A stretch of DNA of 64,000 nt. It comes from Desulfobulbaceae bacterium (GTDB taxonomy: Bacteria > Bacteroidota > Ignavibacteria > Kapaibacteriales > UBA2268). Below are positions 52,580-63,017 of the stretch, one piece after another. The notes under the pieces were generated by a model. That model was not told the DNA's origin, did no database searches, and worked only from the letters and a program-made list of their open reading frames with translations. Location: positions 79,818-143,817 of the forward strand of contig JAGXRP010000060.1 of the NCBI GenBank assembly GCA_018335795.1. Direction: 5' to 3'. Both the position numbers and the translations under genes were made by a program. Positions within the stretch are counted from its first letter, which is position 1. Each line of letters starts with the position of its first letter.

Positions 52580-53509
52580 TTATAATGTCATAATTGTATG
52601 TTTGGTAGGCAGACATCCACCTATGCAAGCAGGATATATTTGCAACGTTCGCGAGCAGTACTCTCGCTCACGCTCGTCTAAGGAGCTTTTCATCAATCTG
52701 AATCCGTTCAATCTTTTGGTGTCAGCAATATCGAGCTGAGCTGAAATCTTTATCAGCTCACTTGCAACGGTTTTAGTCATCCCTGAGCCAAAATATAGCA
52801 TAGCATCGAGATTATCACAGACATTTGGGACTATTTGATTATACTCATTTTCTATTTTTTCTTGTAACGAATCCAAACCATCAAATCTAATCAAATTATA
52901 ATATGCAGGAAGACCGTCCATGACAACGCTGATGTCCATGAATTGCCCTTGAAGCCCCAATATCATTATGTTGCCCGCTCTGAATTCGGGATAATTATAG
53001 ATGAATGCACTATGTGCGTTCATTTGACTAATGTCAAATTTGGATATTTTCTTCCCTAAAGGTTCTAACAAATCTTGAATTACTTTCAGATCTTCCTTAG
53101 TAATAATGACTGCAAGCATCATTTGTTTCTTCGATTTTTGTGAGGTCATCGGGACAAGCTGAATTGAAAAATCTTCGAAATTAAATTGGGGATAGGTTTG
53201 TCTCAATTCTAATGCTACGAGAGCCTTCAGAGATTTCTCGTTCATATTAATATTGCCCGGAAATTTCGATACTAATACACTTTCGGATGGCAATGTGACT
53301 GATATTTCATCGGGTTTGAAATCCATTTCGGAGATAATATTTATCAATTCAGTCATTCCGTTTTGGGTTTCTTCAGACTGAGTGTTCTCGAAATCAATTT
53401 TATGTATAGTCGAATTGATATAGTCCAAAGACAATGTACTGCCAACTATTGACACTCCGGTCAGATATGTTCGGTCTATGTTAAAGAATATCGAAAGTGT
53501 TCGACGCAT
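52580..53509 (-). CDS. PilM/FtsA-fold protein (probable)
   Basis: A 309-aa soluble protein with the overall layout of PilM-type actin-fold proteins: an N-terminal strand with FFNIDRTYLTGVSIVGSTL, the middle SVTLPSESVLVSKFPGNINM and KALVALELRQTYPQ stretch (as in PilM/GspL pilotin regions), and later DISVVMDGLPAYYNLIRFDG and LYFGSGMTKTVASELIK. The lack of adjacent PilN, PilO or PilQ genes makes the assignment provisional. Its end is 1 base before rsmD. Confidence 0.5.
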   Translation of the reverse strand: MRRTLSIFFNIDRTYLTGVSIVGSTLSLDYINSTIHKIDFENTQSEETQNGMTELINIISEMDFKPDEISVTLPSESVLVSKFPGNINMNEKSLKALVALELRQTYPQFNFEDFSIQLVPMTSQKSKKQMMLAVIITKEDLKVIQDLLEPLGKKISKFDISQMNAHSAFIYNYPEFRAGNIMILGLQGQFMDISVVMDGLPAYYNLIRFDGLDSLQEKIENEYNQIVPNVCDNLDAMLYFGSGMTKTVASELIKISAQLDIADTKRLNGFRLMKSSLDEREREYCSRTLQIYPACIGGCLPTKHTIMTL

Positions 53510-53574
53510 GAAATATTTCCTACAATATTATTTTTCTAACTACCAAAGTATCAAAAAAACCACCAATTACAAAA

Positions 53575-54543
53575 TCAATGTCCAATTTTTATGCTAATTT
53601 CCCGAAGCGTCTCCAAGTTTTCTTTCGAGACTAATCCGGATAAATCAATTCGCATATCTTTTACAATGCTTGAAAATTGAGAATAATCACCTTTAAAATA
53701 AAATGCCATAGCTTTGACAAATAGCTGCAATCCTCCAATGTCGTAATCATCTGATATTTCGGTGCTTAGATTGAGTACTTCGTCAAAATTATTCCTGTCC
53801 AAAGCAATTTGAGCCAAGCGCAATTGTACAGTATCACTTTGCTGGCGTGATAAAGCAGTAGAAAACCTGATTTCTCTGAATATTTGCTCTGCTTTTTCGC
53901 TCTCTTTCGCATTGAACAAACTTTGAGCTAAATGATAACGTGCGAAATCATCATGGGGATTGTCATTCAATTCGTTTTGGAGCAATTTTATATTCCTGTC
54001 ATTTTTGATTTTGTCGTTGCTTTCGTAACCGTTATGAATTATTTCAATATTGCTTTCAATTATTTGCAAATCGCTGTTCAAAATTGATTGATTGATTTGC
54101 TCGTGAATTTTCCCCTCAAATCGGATGAAACTTTTATTCTTGAAAATTCGAGTATATCGGTGTGTTGATTGCAATCCGTCGCCGAGCATATTTTTAATAA
54201 TCACATTTATGCCTCCAATTTGAGGGTCATTTGCATATTCAAAAAATTCACCAACATCGAATTTGGATAAAATTTCATCTGTATCAATAGTCAAAATCCA
54301 ATCGCTGAAAACGTGCGCCAATGCAAAATTTCGAGCGGATGAAAAATCATCGTCCCACAACTTAAAGTAAACATCTGCTCCCAGTGAAGTAGCAATCACA
54401 GGAGTATTGTCCGTCGAACCTGTATCAACAACTACAATTCGCTCACAAAACAACTTGAGCGAATTAATCGTATCAGCGATTGTTTTCTCGTTATCTTTTG
54501 CTATTATCGCAGCAGTCAATATTTTACGACTACTATTAATCAA
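53575..54543 (-). CDS. GT2 glycosyltransferase with TPR-like C-terminus
   Basis: A 322-aa protein. The first 210 residues are a GT2 domain: LTAAIIAKDNEKTIADTIN, the VVDTGSTDNTP nucleotide-binding strand, DDDFSSARNFAL, and the metal-binding DTDE motif in ILTIDTDEI. The C-terminal 100 residues are TPR-like helices (FARYHLAQSLFNAKESEKAE, RLAQIALDRNNFDEVLNLS). This two-part design is found in enzymes that glycosylate proteins or peptides, but the target is unknown. It overlaps the alpha-2-macroglobulin gene by 4 bases. Confidence 0.82.
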   Translation of the reverse strand: MINSSRKILTAAIIAKDNEKTIADTINSLKLFCERIVVVDTGSTDNTPVIATSLGADVYFKLWDDDFSSARNFALAHVFSDWILTIDTDEILSKFDVGEFFEYANDPQIGGINVIIKNMLGDGLQSTHRYTRIFKNKSFIRFEGKIHEQINQSILNSDLQIIESNIEIIHNGYESNDKIKNDRNIKLLQNELNDNPHDDFARYHLAQSLFNAKESEKAEQIFREIRFSTALSRQQSDTVQLRLAQIALDRNNFDEVLNLSTEISDDYDIGGLQLFVKAMAFYFKGDYSQFSSIVKDMRIDLSGLVSKENLETLREISIKIGH

Positions 54544-57500
54544 ACTCCACCTTTGGGCTTTTCGGTGATTCGGACTTCTGAGGATTTACCCGAGAAATAA
54601 ACATCGGGATTGTACATGCCAACAGCAGTTAGTGGCCCGAATTTAAACTTTCCTGCACTTACAACTCGTACGACATAGAAAAATTCAACATTACTTGTGA
54701 CGTTAGTAAACATATTTACACGGTCGTCGCGATAATCTGCGTAAAATGGTTCATCAACATTTTTTATCCAGGATGGTTTGGCATTATTCGATAATCTCGG
54801 GTTCTCAATCACCCAACCAGCCGGAATCATATCACTAACAGCAAGATTTTCAATTGACTTCAAGCCATCTTTGAGTCTGACGCTTAATTTAACAAAAATT
54901 CGCTCACCATGTACTAAAGAATTAGCATTAACTTTGCTGCCGGATTGATTATACAGAGTCCGTTCAACCGCTACAAAACTTGATGTTTCGGACTTTTTGG
55001 CTTCTTTGGAATACCCTTTCGTTAGCAAATTATACCAAATTGAAGACTTCCCGGTATTGGTCAATTCAGTATCGTTGCTGATTTTGTGACTGACAAATTT
55101 GTTGTCAGAATTGAGCGTCGTATTTTTTCCGAATAAGTTGAAAGATGCTTCACCGCTTCCCTTTTCCATAATATTTGCGATTGCAAGCAGAGTGAATGCC
55201 GCTTCTTGAGTTGTATAATGTTTCTTGCGTCTTAGTTCGCTTGTCAGCAAATTAGCAAGTTTAGAAGTATAAATATCATTGCCTTTCACAGTGCTGTAAG
55301 CATAGGTCAGTAAAGCAAGTTCGCGTAGCTTCGAGCCGTAAACGTCAGTCATATCATCTTTCATACTGCGGGGCTCGATGGTATTGGGCATTAAAGCATA
55401 AAAAGCAGGAATATTTCCGCTCAGTAAAAAAGCAGAAGCCAAAAGCACTTTCGAATCATAGGGCATATTTTCGGCAGATTCCGCATAAAAGTTCATCAGA
55501 GCTTGCTCAGGTTTGCCGGCTCGAGACAACACAAAACAGGTATAAGCAGCAAGTTTGTACCTGTCGGCAGAATTATATTTAGACAAATTATTAGTTTGGT
55601 TGTATGATTCTGTCATCGAAAATATACTCCTCAAATAATCAATTAGAGATTTGTACCCATCCTCGTTCACATTGTAGCCACTATTTTTTGCTTCAGTCAG
55701 AAAATGCAAAGCATAAGCAGAAACCCAAATGTCGCTTTCGCCTTGTGCCCACAATCCGACTCCTCCACCTTGATTTTGCAAAGCGCTGATTTGCTTAATA
55801 GCATGATTTATTCTTTCGCTTATACCCAAATCTGTCAATTTTACCACAGAATTCTTGGTATATTCCTTGAAATCCTTGTAAACAAGCAATGGGAAGACTG
55901 ACGATATGACTTGCTCGGTGCACCCGTACGGATAATCGGTCAGAAAATCAATTTTTTCGAAAAATTCGATATAAGGTTGGCTGCTAATCGTCAAAATACT
56001 CGTGGACATGTTTGGCATAAAACTTTGCGGATATTTGATTTTAACTGTTTGCCCGGGTTTGATTTCGGCAAATTCGCTTTTCAATTCTATATTTGTGGCT
56101 ATTCGCACATTTATCAGGCGCTCGATTGAATATTTGTCATTTCCGTCGCTAACATTGAAAGTTATTTTATGGCTGCCTGTCAATTTGCCGGGTTTGAGTT
56201 TTGCGTCCACATAAATATCTGCTTTGGGTTCGAGCGTGATGCTATTATTCCAATAAGATTCAAAGAGCAAATCCCCATCAATTTTATGCTCAATTTTGAC
56301 GCTTTTTTTCTTGTCGGTCAAATTTTTAAGATTGATTTTCACTTCAGCTTCGTCGCCGATTGACAAGAATCGAGGCAATGCCGGAGTAACGATTAGCGGG
56401 TCGGCGATTTTCATCATCTTTTCAGCGGAACCGAATCTGTCATTTTTATAAGCGACAGCCATAATTCGCAAAGCTCCTGAAAAGGTCGGCAATTCAATTT
56501 CAAATTCTGCCATCCCGTTTGCATCGGTTTTGAGATTGCCACTCCAGAATGATAACAATTTTACAGCCTTATCCACAAATGGATTTTGCAAATCCACCAT
56601 TTGCATCATTGCTAAATCTTCACCGTCGCCACCGCCAAATTGCCCACCGCGAGCCTTATATTCCTTGTATAATTTAGTATATCCCGAGTATGTGTTCACG
56701 TCTAATTTGCGGGCAGCATAAAAGAAATCATAAGGGGCAGGTGATTTATATCGTTTAAGTTGCAAAATCCCTTCATCTGTGACGGCAATAGTCACGTTAA
56801 TATCTTTTTCGGGCAAAGTTTTGATTTTGATTTTTTGCTTTGTCGTAGAACGGCTCGTCTCATCGGCAATGATTTCAATTGGCAAATATCTCTTATTATC
56901 TTTAATAGTCAATTCTTCATATCCGTAAGCTACATTGAGCGGAAAATTATTATTCGAAACGGATTTGATTAAAATCGCCGATACATATACATTGGGGTGA
57001 TATTCACTTTTGATTGGGATATTCAGTGATGCTGAATTATCATTCGTGTGTAAGACGAAATGCTCCAAAACACCTTCTCGCTCGATACTTACGAATAATT
57101 TCCCATCAAAAGGAGTTTTGAACAGTAACTTCGCAGTTTCGCCGGGTTTGTAGTCTTTCTTATCGGCAGTTATGATTACTTTGCCTTCCTTATCAACGTT
57201 AAATCCTGCGGATTCTGCATAACCGTATCTATAAGCCCAGAATTGTTTTACTACGAAGCTTTCTGCATTGTTTTGGCGGACTCTGAATTCGTATTCACCG
57301 GAACTGACGGGAGTGAATTTGTGATTGTATTTGCCCCTAATTTTTATTGTTTCGGAACTAACTATTGATTCAATTTTGTTAGATTCGTAACGATAATCAT
57401 AATTCCTTGACGAGCGCAGAGCGGAGTTGTAGGTGATTTTGTAAACATCAATGTTAACTTCGGATTCTGTTTCTTCGCCGTTTTTGTCCAAAACTACAAT

Positions 57501-59951
57501 AGGTATAATAATTGGGCGATTCAGCTCAAACCAATCACCTGTATTTTTATTGATACCGACATATGCATTTTGAGTATGGATTTTACGAACTAAATATATC
57601 TGATTGTCTGAGCCTGTTTCGTCTTGCATATTTACACTTATATTCAAGTTTAAAAGCCCAACATTGCGATATAGCTCATTGATTTTGAATACTTCTTTTG
57701 TATTGCCTTTGTTATCGCTGACAATAGGGCGGAAGCTGTAATCACTAATGGGTTCGATGCCTCGTAAAATAAAATCATAATCCTCGAATTTCTCGGAGAT
57801 GAAAACAGCAGTGTTGGTATTGAAACTAACTTCTCCGTTCAGATTTTGTGCAGGCATACCGAACAAATAATCTGTTTGGATATTTAAATTCACATCTTGC
57901 TCCGGAGTATAATATTCACGATCGGTAGTTGCAGTAATTCGCAATCTTTCCGGAGTGAAATCCTCAATTGAAAAACTATATTTCCCGATATTTACATCGT
58001 TCGGTAAATCTAAAAGCGCTTCATAATTGCCTGTTTTCAAGGTTTGTGCTAACTCATCTTTTACTTCAAAATTGCCTTGTTCATTCAATTTGACCCGAAA
58101 CTCCTTATATTGCTGCCACGATGGATTCATGATTTTGAGCTTTAATGTTAAATCACCTAAAAGCTTCATTTCTTTATCTCGAACAATTCCATTGATGATA
58201 AGTGTTTCGCCCGGGCGATATAAATTTCGTTCGCCGTACATAAAGCAATAATAATCCGTAACTTCGGTGCCATCAGTGACATTTAGCCCTGATTTACTCA
58301 CAAATGTTGAACCGTCAAGGAATAAATAATTCGTCTCGCTGTTGTGTTCAACACTAATGATTGTAGCTTTAAACCCTTGCTGATTTGACTTGTCGTTTTT
58401 TAGCATTGCGATGCCTCGACCATCTGTACGTGCGACCTCTGCTATTTGGTTGTTCTTAGAAATGATTTTGACAGTTGCATTGGCAATTGGTTTGGTGTTG
58501 ACCAATGAATTTGCATAAACTACAATTTGATTTCCGGATACTTTGGTAATAATGCCTATATCCGAAAGGGAGACTTGCATGACTTGTCTCACCCAAGGCT
58601 GGTCTTTGTCGAATATATCGAGCAAATAGATTCCGTTTATGTTTGTTGCATCAGCAAAATTAAAATCCAGCAACTTGATATTATCGGAGCTTTTCAATTC
58701 GGATGTGTTAAACATTCTCTCGGAAATCATTGTGCCTAAGTTTGTGATATCTACTGCATCGTACCAATTCCCAGTCTCTTGGTCGTATTCAAATGAATAT
58801 TGAATATCTTGGTAACCAGTCAATGCACGAACAAGATTATTTTCGAAAATCTTGAATATTTTTACTTGCAAATTATTGATTCCTGCAAGCTTAATGCCGA
58901 TTTGCTTGTTACCTCTTGATGATAAGTAAAGAGCTGAGGGGTCTGCCAATACAATTTGTGCATCCATAACGGGAATAAACACAGTATTTTTCAGTTCTGA
59001 CTTGAGCTTCACCCCGAAAATACTTTCTAAAGATTGGTTTATTGTTACTTCGTAATTATTTTCAGGGACAAAATTACCGTTTAGATATATTTCATTGCCA
59101 AAAATTTCAATTTCGTAAGGAATTTGGGGGTTGATTTTAATTTTATTTGCCAAATCACCGGCTTTGTTCAAAGTCTGATTGAATCGTAAAAGCAATCCAC
59201 GTTGGTCTATCGTATTATTCACAACAATTTCCGTCATCCCGAAATCACTCAAAAGCGGTATCTTACCATTATAATTCATCTTTCGGGATTTCTTTTTGCC
59301 ATCGGATTGCTCAAACTCAAAAGGAATTTCAATTGAAAGCTCCTTCCCTTCTACATCAAGAACATCTTCGACTGCTATTTGCATTTTGAGCAAATTGCTT
59401 TGTTGCCAACGAGCTGAACTGATATTATACTTTTTGCCGCTTATTTTCGCAGTGATTACATTCTTTACATCAATAAAATTCGCTTCGGTGTTGAATTGAA
59501 TATCACAAACCAAATATGTCGGTGCGTTATCGTTTGCTTTGTGCCAATTCGTATTTACAGACTTGATGTCAGTATAAGTGGTGTGGAAGCGATAGATTTT
59601 CTTAGACGGCATTTGCGATTTAACCGGCATATAGTCGGTCAATTTGTCCGTGAACTCTATAATATAGTCAGTATTGGCTTTGAATCCGCCGTATGGATAA
59701 AAAACAAGCGTGTTGTTGCTTTGCCAATAAACATTGCCCGGTGTTTTGGGATAAATCTTAAACGGGAGCTCTTTTGGAGTTTGTCCAATCATATCGGAGG
59801 GAATCATAATTTTATCGAATTCAAATCTCAAATGATTCAAGTCGAGAAGTTCGCCTTGGTCTTGGAAATTATACTTGGAGACGTTGATTCTATTTGATGA
59901 TGAACATGAAATCAGCACAATAATTAGGATAGAAAGAATAAATTTCGACAT
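54540..59951 (-). CDS. Bacterial alpha-2-macroglobulin (thioester protease trap)
   Basis: A 1803-aa lipoprotein that would trap proteases entering the periplasm. The lipobox ends LISCSSS near residue 16. Several MG-type beta domains precede a bait-like region, and the thioester motif CTEQ occurs at residues 1344-1347 (DYPYGCTEQVISS). It is followed by the helical TED domain (GGGVGLWAQGESDIWVSAYA, AAYTCFVLSRAGKPEQAL) and a C-terminal receptor-like domain. E. coli-type A2M genes are linked to a penicillin-binding protein, but none is present here. The gene is first in a run with GT2 and the PilM-like gene. Confidence 0.93.
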   Translation of the reverse strand: MSKFILSILIIVLISCSSSNRINVSKYNFQDQGELLDLNHLRFEFDKIMIPSDMIGQTPKELPFKIYPKTPGNVYWQSNNTLVFYPYGGFKANTDYIIEFTDKLTDYMPVKSQMPSKKIYRFHTTYTDIKSVNTNWHKANDNAPTYLVCDIQFNTEANFIDVKNVITAKISGKKYNISSARWQQSNLLKMQIAVEDVLDVEGKELSIEIPFEFEQSDGKKKSRKMNYNGKIPLLSDFGMTEIVVNNTIDQRGLLLRFNQTLNKAGDLANKIKINPQIPYEIEIFGNEIYLNGNFVPENNYEVTINQSLESIFGVKLKSELKNTVFIPVMDAQIVLADPSALYLSSRGNKQIGIKLAGINNLQVKIFKIFENNLVRALTGYQDIQYSFEYDQETGNWYDAVDITNLGTMISERMFNTSELKSSDNIKLLDFNFADATNINGIYLLDIFDKDQPWVRQVMQVSLSDIGIITKVSGNQIVVYANSLVNTKPIANATVKIISKNNQIAEVARTDGRGIAMLKNDKSNQQGFKATIISVEHNSETNYLFLDGSTFVSKSGLNVTDGTEVTDYYCFMYGERNLYRPGETLIINGIVRDKEMKLLGDLTLKLKIMNPSWQQYKEFRVKLNEQGNFEVKDELAQTLKTGNYEALLDLPNDVNIGKYSFSIEDFTPERLRITATTDREYYTPEQDVNLNIQTDYLFGMPAQNLNGEVSFNTNTAVFISEKFEDYDFILRGIEPISDYSFRPIVSDNKGNTKEVFKINELYRNVGLLNLNISVNMQDETGSDNQIYLVRKIHTQNAYVGINKNTGDWFELNRPIIIPIVVLDKNGEETESEVNIDVYKITYNSALRSSRNYDYRYESNKIESIVSSETIKIRGKYNHKFTPVSSGEYEFRVRQNNAESFVVKQFWAYRYGYAESAGFNVDKEGKVIITADKKDYKPGETAKLLFKTPFDGKLFVSIEREGVLEHFVLHTNDNSASLNIPIKSEYHPNVYVSAILIKSVSNNNFPLNVAYGYEELTIKDNKRYLPIEIIADETSRSTTKQKIKIKTLPEKDINVTIAVTDEGILQLKRYKSPAPYDFFYAARKLDVNTYSGYTKLYKEYKARGGQFGGGDGEDLAMMQMVDLQNPFVDKAVKLLSFWSGNLKTDANGMAEFEIELPTFSGALRIMAVAYKNDRFGSAEKMMKIADPLIVTPALPRFLSIGDEAEVKINLKNLTDKKKSVKIEHKIDGDLLFESYWNNSITLEPKADIYVDAKLKPGKLTGSHKITFNVSDGNDKYSIERLINVRIATNIELKSEFAEIKPGQTVKIKYPQSFMPNMSTSILTISSQPYIEFFEKIDFLTDYPYGCTEQVISSVFPLLVYKDFKEYTKNSVVKLTDLGISERINHAIKQISALQNQGGGVGLWAQGESDIWVSAYALHFLTEAKNSGYNVNEDGYKSLIDYLRSIFSMTESYNQTNNLSKYNSADRYKLAAYTCFVLSRAGKPEQALMNFYAESAENMPYDSKVLLASAFLLSGNIPAFYALMPNTIEPRSMKDDMTDVYGSKLRELALLTYAYSTVKGNDIYTSKLANLLTSELRRKKHYTTQEAAFTLLAIANIMEKGSGEASFNLFGKNTTLNSDNKFVSHKISNDTELTNTGKSSIWYNLLTKGYSKEAKKSETSSFVAVERTLYNQSGSKVNANSLVHGERIFVKLSVRLKDGLKSIENLAVSDMIPAGWVIENPRLSNNAKPSWIKNVDEPFYADYRDDRVNMFTNVTSNVEFFYVVRVVSAGKFKFGPLTAVGMYNPDVYFSGKSSEVRITEKPKGGV

Positions 59952-60061
59952 ATTTGGCTCCCTACGATGATGAAATGAATTTTAAGAAAAAACCAAAAAT
60001 TTTGAATTTTTGCAAATAACTGTATTATTTTGTAATCAAACTTAATACAATTTACGAAAAT

Positions 60062-60679
60062 ATGAAAACGATAAATCAAATTTTGAACATAGATGTCCCG
60101 ATTATTTTAGCATCTCGTTCGCCGAGACGCCATAAATTGCTTTCGATGGTTGGCTTAGAATTCACAACTAAATTTTCGGATATAGACGAAGAGATTGATA
60201 CAGACATCCCACCCGAAGCATATTGCATACACCTTGCGTGGTCGAAGGCAGATGTTATTGCTTCTAAACTCGTTACTCCTGCACTTGTAATCGGTGCAGA
60301 TACGATTGTTGTGATTGATGGTATGATTTTGAACAAACCTGCCGACCGAGATGACGCATATCGAATATTAAAGCTCCTTTCGGGCAATACTCATACAGTT
60401 TATACAGGATTATCAATAGTTGATGCGGTTTCTCGGAATTGGATTACCGATTTCCAAACAACTGAAGTTACTTTTCGCGAGCTATCGGATGAAGAAATTT
60501 GGCTCTATATAGAAAGTGGTTCACCTATGGACAAAGCCGGAGCATATGGCATTCAAGATGATTTCGGAGCATTATTCGTAAGCCATATCAACGGGTGCTA
60601 TTATAATATTGTCGGGCTTCCTGTTCAATTGCTATATATCATGCTCAAACGCTTTAGGGGCGAAAATGCTCAATTATAG
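60062..60679 (+). CDS. maf: Maf-family nucleoside triphosphate pyrophosphatase
   Basis: A 205-aa house-cleaning pyrophosphatase that hydrolyses dTTP/UTP or modified nucleotides. Signatures: ILASRSPRRHKLLSMVG near the start, DIDEEIDTDIPPE, the VIGADTIVVIDGMIL strand and the KPADRDDAYRILKLLSGNTH loop. Length is normal. It overlaps the ABC permease gene by 14 bases. Confidence 0.93.
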   Translation: MKTINQILNIDVPIILASRSPRRHKLLSMVGLEFTTKFSDIDEEIDTDIPPEAYCIHLAWSKADVIASKLVTPALVIGADTIVVIDGMILNKPADRDDAYRILKLLSGNTHTVYTGLSIVDAVSRNWITDFQTTEVTFRELSDEEIWLYIESGSPMDKAGAYGIQDDFGALFVSHINGCYYNIVGLPVQLLYIMLKRFRGENAQL

Positions 60680-61547
60680 AGTTCGCGACAAGGTCAATAC
60701 ATTGACTCTGCTTATGCCTTGGATTATAGTACTGGCAGTATTTTGGTTGTATCCGCTGTTTTATGCGATTTATATCAGCTTGACCGATTACAAAACGCTG
60801 ACAAACACGGCGACTTTTGTTGGTTTGGCAAACTATGAAAATTTGTTTGGCGATTCGGTATTTTGGGTGGCTCTCAAAAATACTGCAATATTTACTTTTG
60901 GAACAGTTCCGGTTACGACAGCGATTGCACTGATTCTTGCTTCGATTTTGAATAATAAACTGATTCGATTCAAGGAGTTTTTCCGAGCATCATATTTTTT
61001 GCCGACGGTGACATCATTAGTTGTGATTTCGCTTATTTTCACGAATCTTTACGCAAGAGACGGATATATCAACAACATTTTATCAATGTTCGGGATGCCA
61101 TTCCCGGAACGCGGCTGGTTGCTCGATACATCTACAGCATTGCTTTCGATTATGGTGATGGACGTATGGATATCGGTCGGATATTATATGATTCTATTTC
61201 TCGCAGGAATGCAAACAATTTCCGAAGATTTATATGATTCGGCAAAATTAAATGGTGCAAGCCCTGTGCAACAGTTTTTCTATATCACATTGCCATTAAT
61301 TAAGCCAACTTTGCTATTTGTGCTGGTAATCAATACCATTAAATCTTTCCAAGTTTTCATTGAAATTTTTGTGATGACCAAAGGTGGACCACTCGATTCG
61401 ACAACAACGCTGGTCTATTTGGTATTCGTGAATGCTTTCGAAAAAACCGATATGATGGGCTATGCATCCGCGATTGCATTTGTCTTGTTTTTTATACTCT
61501 TGGTATTCTCATATTTGCAAATTAAATATCTAAAAGTAAGGGATTAA
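60666..61547 (+). CDS. Sugar-type ABC transporter permease
   Basis: A 293-aa inner-membrane permease of the MalF/UgpA group. The ATG at 60666 follows AGGGGCGAAA; a longer frame begins inside maf. Six helices are visible, starting TLLMPWIIVLAVFWLYPLFY, and the EAA-type cytoplasmic loop LYDSAKLNGASPVQQFFYIT contacts the ATPase. It would import a sugar or related solute. No second permease, ATPase or binding protein is present, so partners must be encoded elsewhere. It overlaps maf by 14 bases. Confidence 0.9.
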   Translation: MLNYRVRDKVNTLTLLMPWIIVLAVFWLYPLFYAIYISLTDYKTLTNTATFVGLANYENLFGDSVFWVALKNTAIFTFGTVPVTTAIALILASILNNKLIRFKEFFRASYFLPTVTSLVVISLIFTNLYARDGYINNILSMFGMPFPERGWLLDTSTALLSIMVMDVWISVGYYMILFLAGMQTISEDLYDSAKLNGASPVQQFFYITLPLIKPTLLFVLVINTIKSFQVFIEIFVMTKGGPLDSTTTLVYLVFVNAFEKTDMMGYASAIAFVLFFILLVFSYLQIKYLKVRD

Positions 61548-61550
61548 TTT

Positions 61551-62174
61551 ATGAATTTATATTTTGCAATGCTCATCGGACTTGTAATCGGGTCAATTCC
61601 ATCAGCTTTTTTGATAGTCAAAAGATTAAATGGTACTGATATATCAAATGAAGGCTCGAAAAATATGGGTGCAATGAACAGTTACGAAAGCACAGGGAGC
61701 CGCAAAATTGGAATCTTCGTATTCTTAGTCGATGTTGCTAAGGGAGCGATTGCAGTATTGCTCATCAGCTTACTCCCAGAAGCTACATATTCTGATATAG
61801 CGGTCGGTGGATTATGGGCTGTAATTGGGCATAATTTCAGTATTTTCATGGGTTTGAAAGGTGGCAGAGGTCTTGCGACCGCATTCGGTGTATTTCTTGT
61901 CCTTAATCCGATACCTTTTATCTTATGGGTCTTGCTATGGTTGACAGCTTATTATGTAATCAAGCGTCACATTCATATTGCAAACGCAATCGCAACTGTT
62001 GCTACTCCTATTATGGTTTTTTCCACGCCGGATAAATTGCTTGATATTGCCGCGTTTATGCCGATATCAGACCACATGCAATTCAAAATTTTAGTCACTG
62101 CGATTTGCATTGTTATTCTCATTCGTCATATTAAACCTTTGATGGAATATGTGAAAGAAACGGGGGATTCATGA
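61551..62174 (+). CDS. plsY: Glycerol-3-phosphate acyltransferase PlsY
   Basis: A 207-aa inner-membrane acyltransferase that uses acyl-phosphate to make lysophosphatidate, the first step of phospholipid synthesis. The three motifs are clear: LVIGSIPSAFLIVKRLNG, EGSKNMGAMNSYESTGSR and GHNFSIFMGLKGGRGLATAFG. Five or six helices. It follows the permease gene by 3 bases and overlaps the next gene by 4. Confidence 0.93.
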   Translation: MNLYFAMLIGLVIGSIPSAFLIVKRLNGTDISNEGSKNMGAMNSYESTGSRKIGIFVFLVDVAKGAIAVLLISLLPEATYSDIAVGGLWAVIGHNFSIFMGLKGGRGLATAFGVFLVLNPIPFILWVLLWLTAYYVIKRHIHIANAIATVATPIMVFSTPDKLLDIAAFMPISDHMQFKILVTAICIVILIRHIKPLMEYVKETGDS

Positions 62175-62929
62175 AAAAGGAAAGCTATTTTAATTTTGAC
62201 AGCAAGGACGTCTATTTTTCGGAGCAAGGTACAGGCGACGCATTGATGCTATTACATGGTAATACAGTTTCATCAAAATTATTCGATAAAGACTTAGATT
62301 TTTTTTCAAATTATTTTAGAGTAATCGCATTTGACTATCCCGGGCATGGGAAATCGGACAGAGTTGATAAATTCGATGAAAATTTTTGGCATTACAATGC
62401 TCTTTGTGCTATCGAATTAGCCGATATGATGGGAATTGACAGTCTCAAGGTAATCGGGACGAGTGGCGGTGCTCTTGTGGGGCTTAATATGGCAGTGCAA
62501 AAGCCCGAACTTGTCTCTAAATTAATCGCCGATAGCTTTTTCGGAATTCAGCTTTCAACTGATGATGCCGAATACATCGTAAAAGGGCGCCACAAAGGTA
62601 AGTCCAATTATTTGATGCAACGCTATTGGCTTAATCAAAGTGGTGAAGATTGGGAAAGCATTGTTGACCTCGACAATGAAATGTTGCTCAATCTCGCCCA
62701 AAAACAAATCAATGCAGTGCGTGGCAATTTGAGCAAAATTACGGCTGATGTTTTGATAACAGCTTCGCGAAAAGATAAAATCGTATTAAATATGGAGCAA
62801 AAAATGATAGCTATCGCACCAACGATTCCAAACTCGAAGTTGATGCTCTTCGACCAAGGAAAGCATACTTTTATGATAACCATGAGAGAAAAATTCCGAC
62901 CTTTAGCCCTTGATTTTTTTGGATATTAG
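62171..62929 (+). CDS. Alpha/beta hydrolase
   Basis: A 252-aa cytoplasmic alpha/beta hydrolase. Signatures: LMLLHGNTVSSKLF (oxyanion loop), DYPGHGKSDR, the nucleophile Ser98 in IGTSGGALVG, and the His in DQGKHTFMIT. A lid of about 50 residues (KGRHKGKSNYLMQRYWLNQS) is inserted. The substrate is unknown. It overlaps plsY by 4 bases. Confidence 0.9.
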   Translation: MKKESYFNFDSKDVYFSEQGTGDALMLLHGNTVSSKLFDKDLDFFSNYFRVIAFDYPGHGKSDRVDKFDENFWHYNALCAIELADMMGIDSLKVIGTSGGALVGLNMAVQKPELVSKLIADSFFGIQLSTDDAEYIVKGRHKGKSNYLMQRYWLNQSGEDWESIVDLDNEMLLNLAQKQINAVRGNLSKITADVLITASRKDKIVLNMEQKMIAIAPTIPNSKLMLFDQGKHTFMITMREKFRPLALDFFGY

Positions 62930-63017
62930 TTTACAATATCTAACTTATGAATACTTCTTCATATCTGTATTTTCTTCTATTCTTAAAAATATTTTAAAAT
63001 TATAAAAAGAGGTGTTT

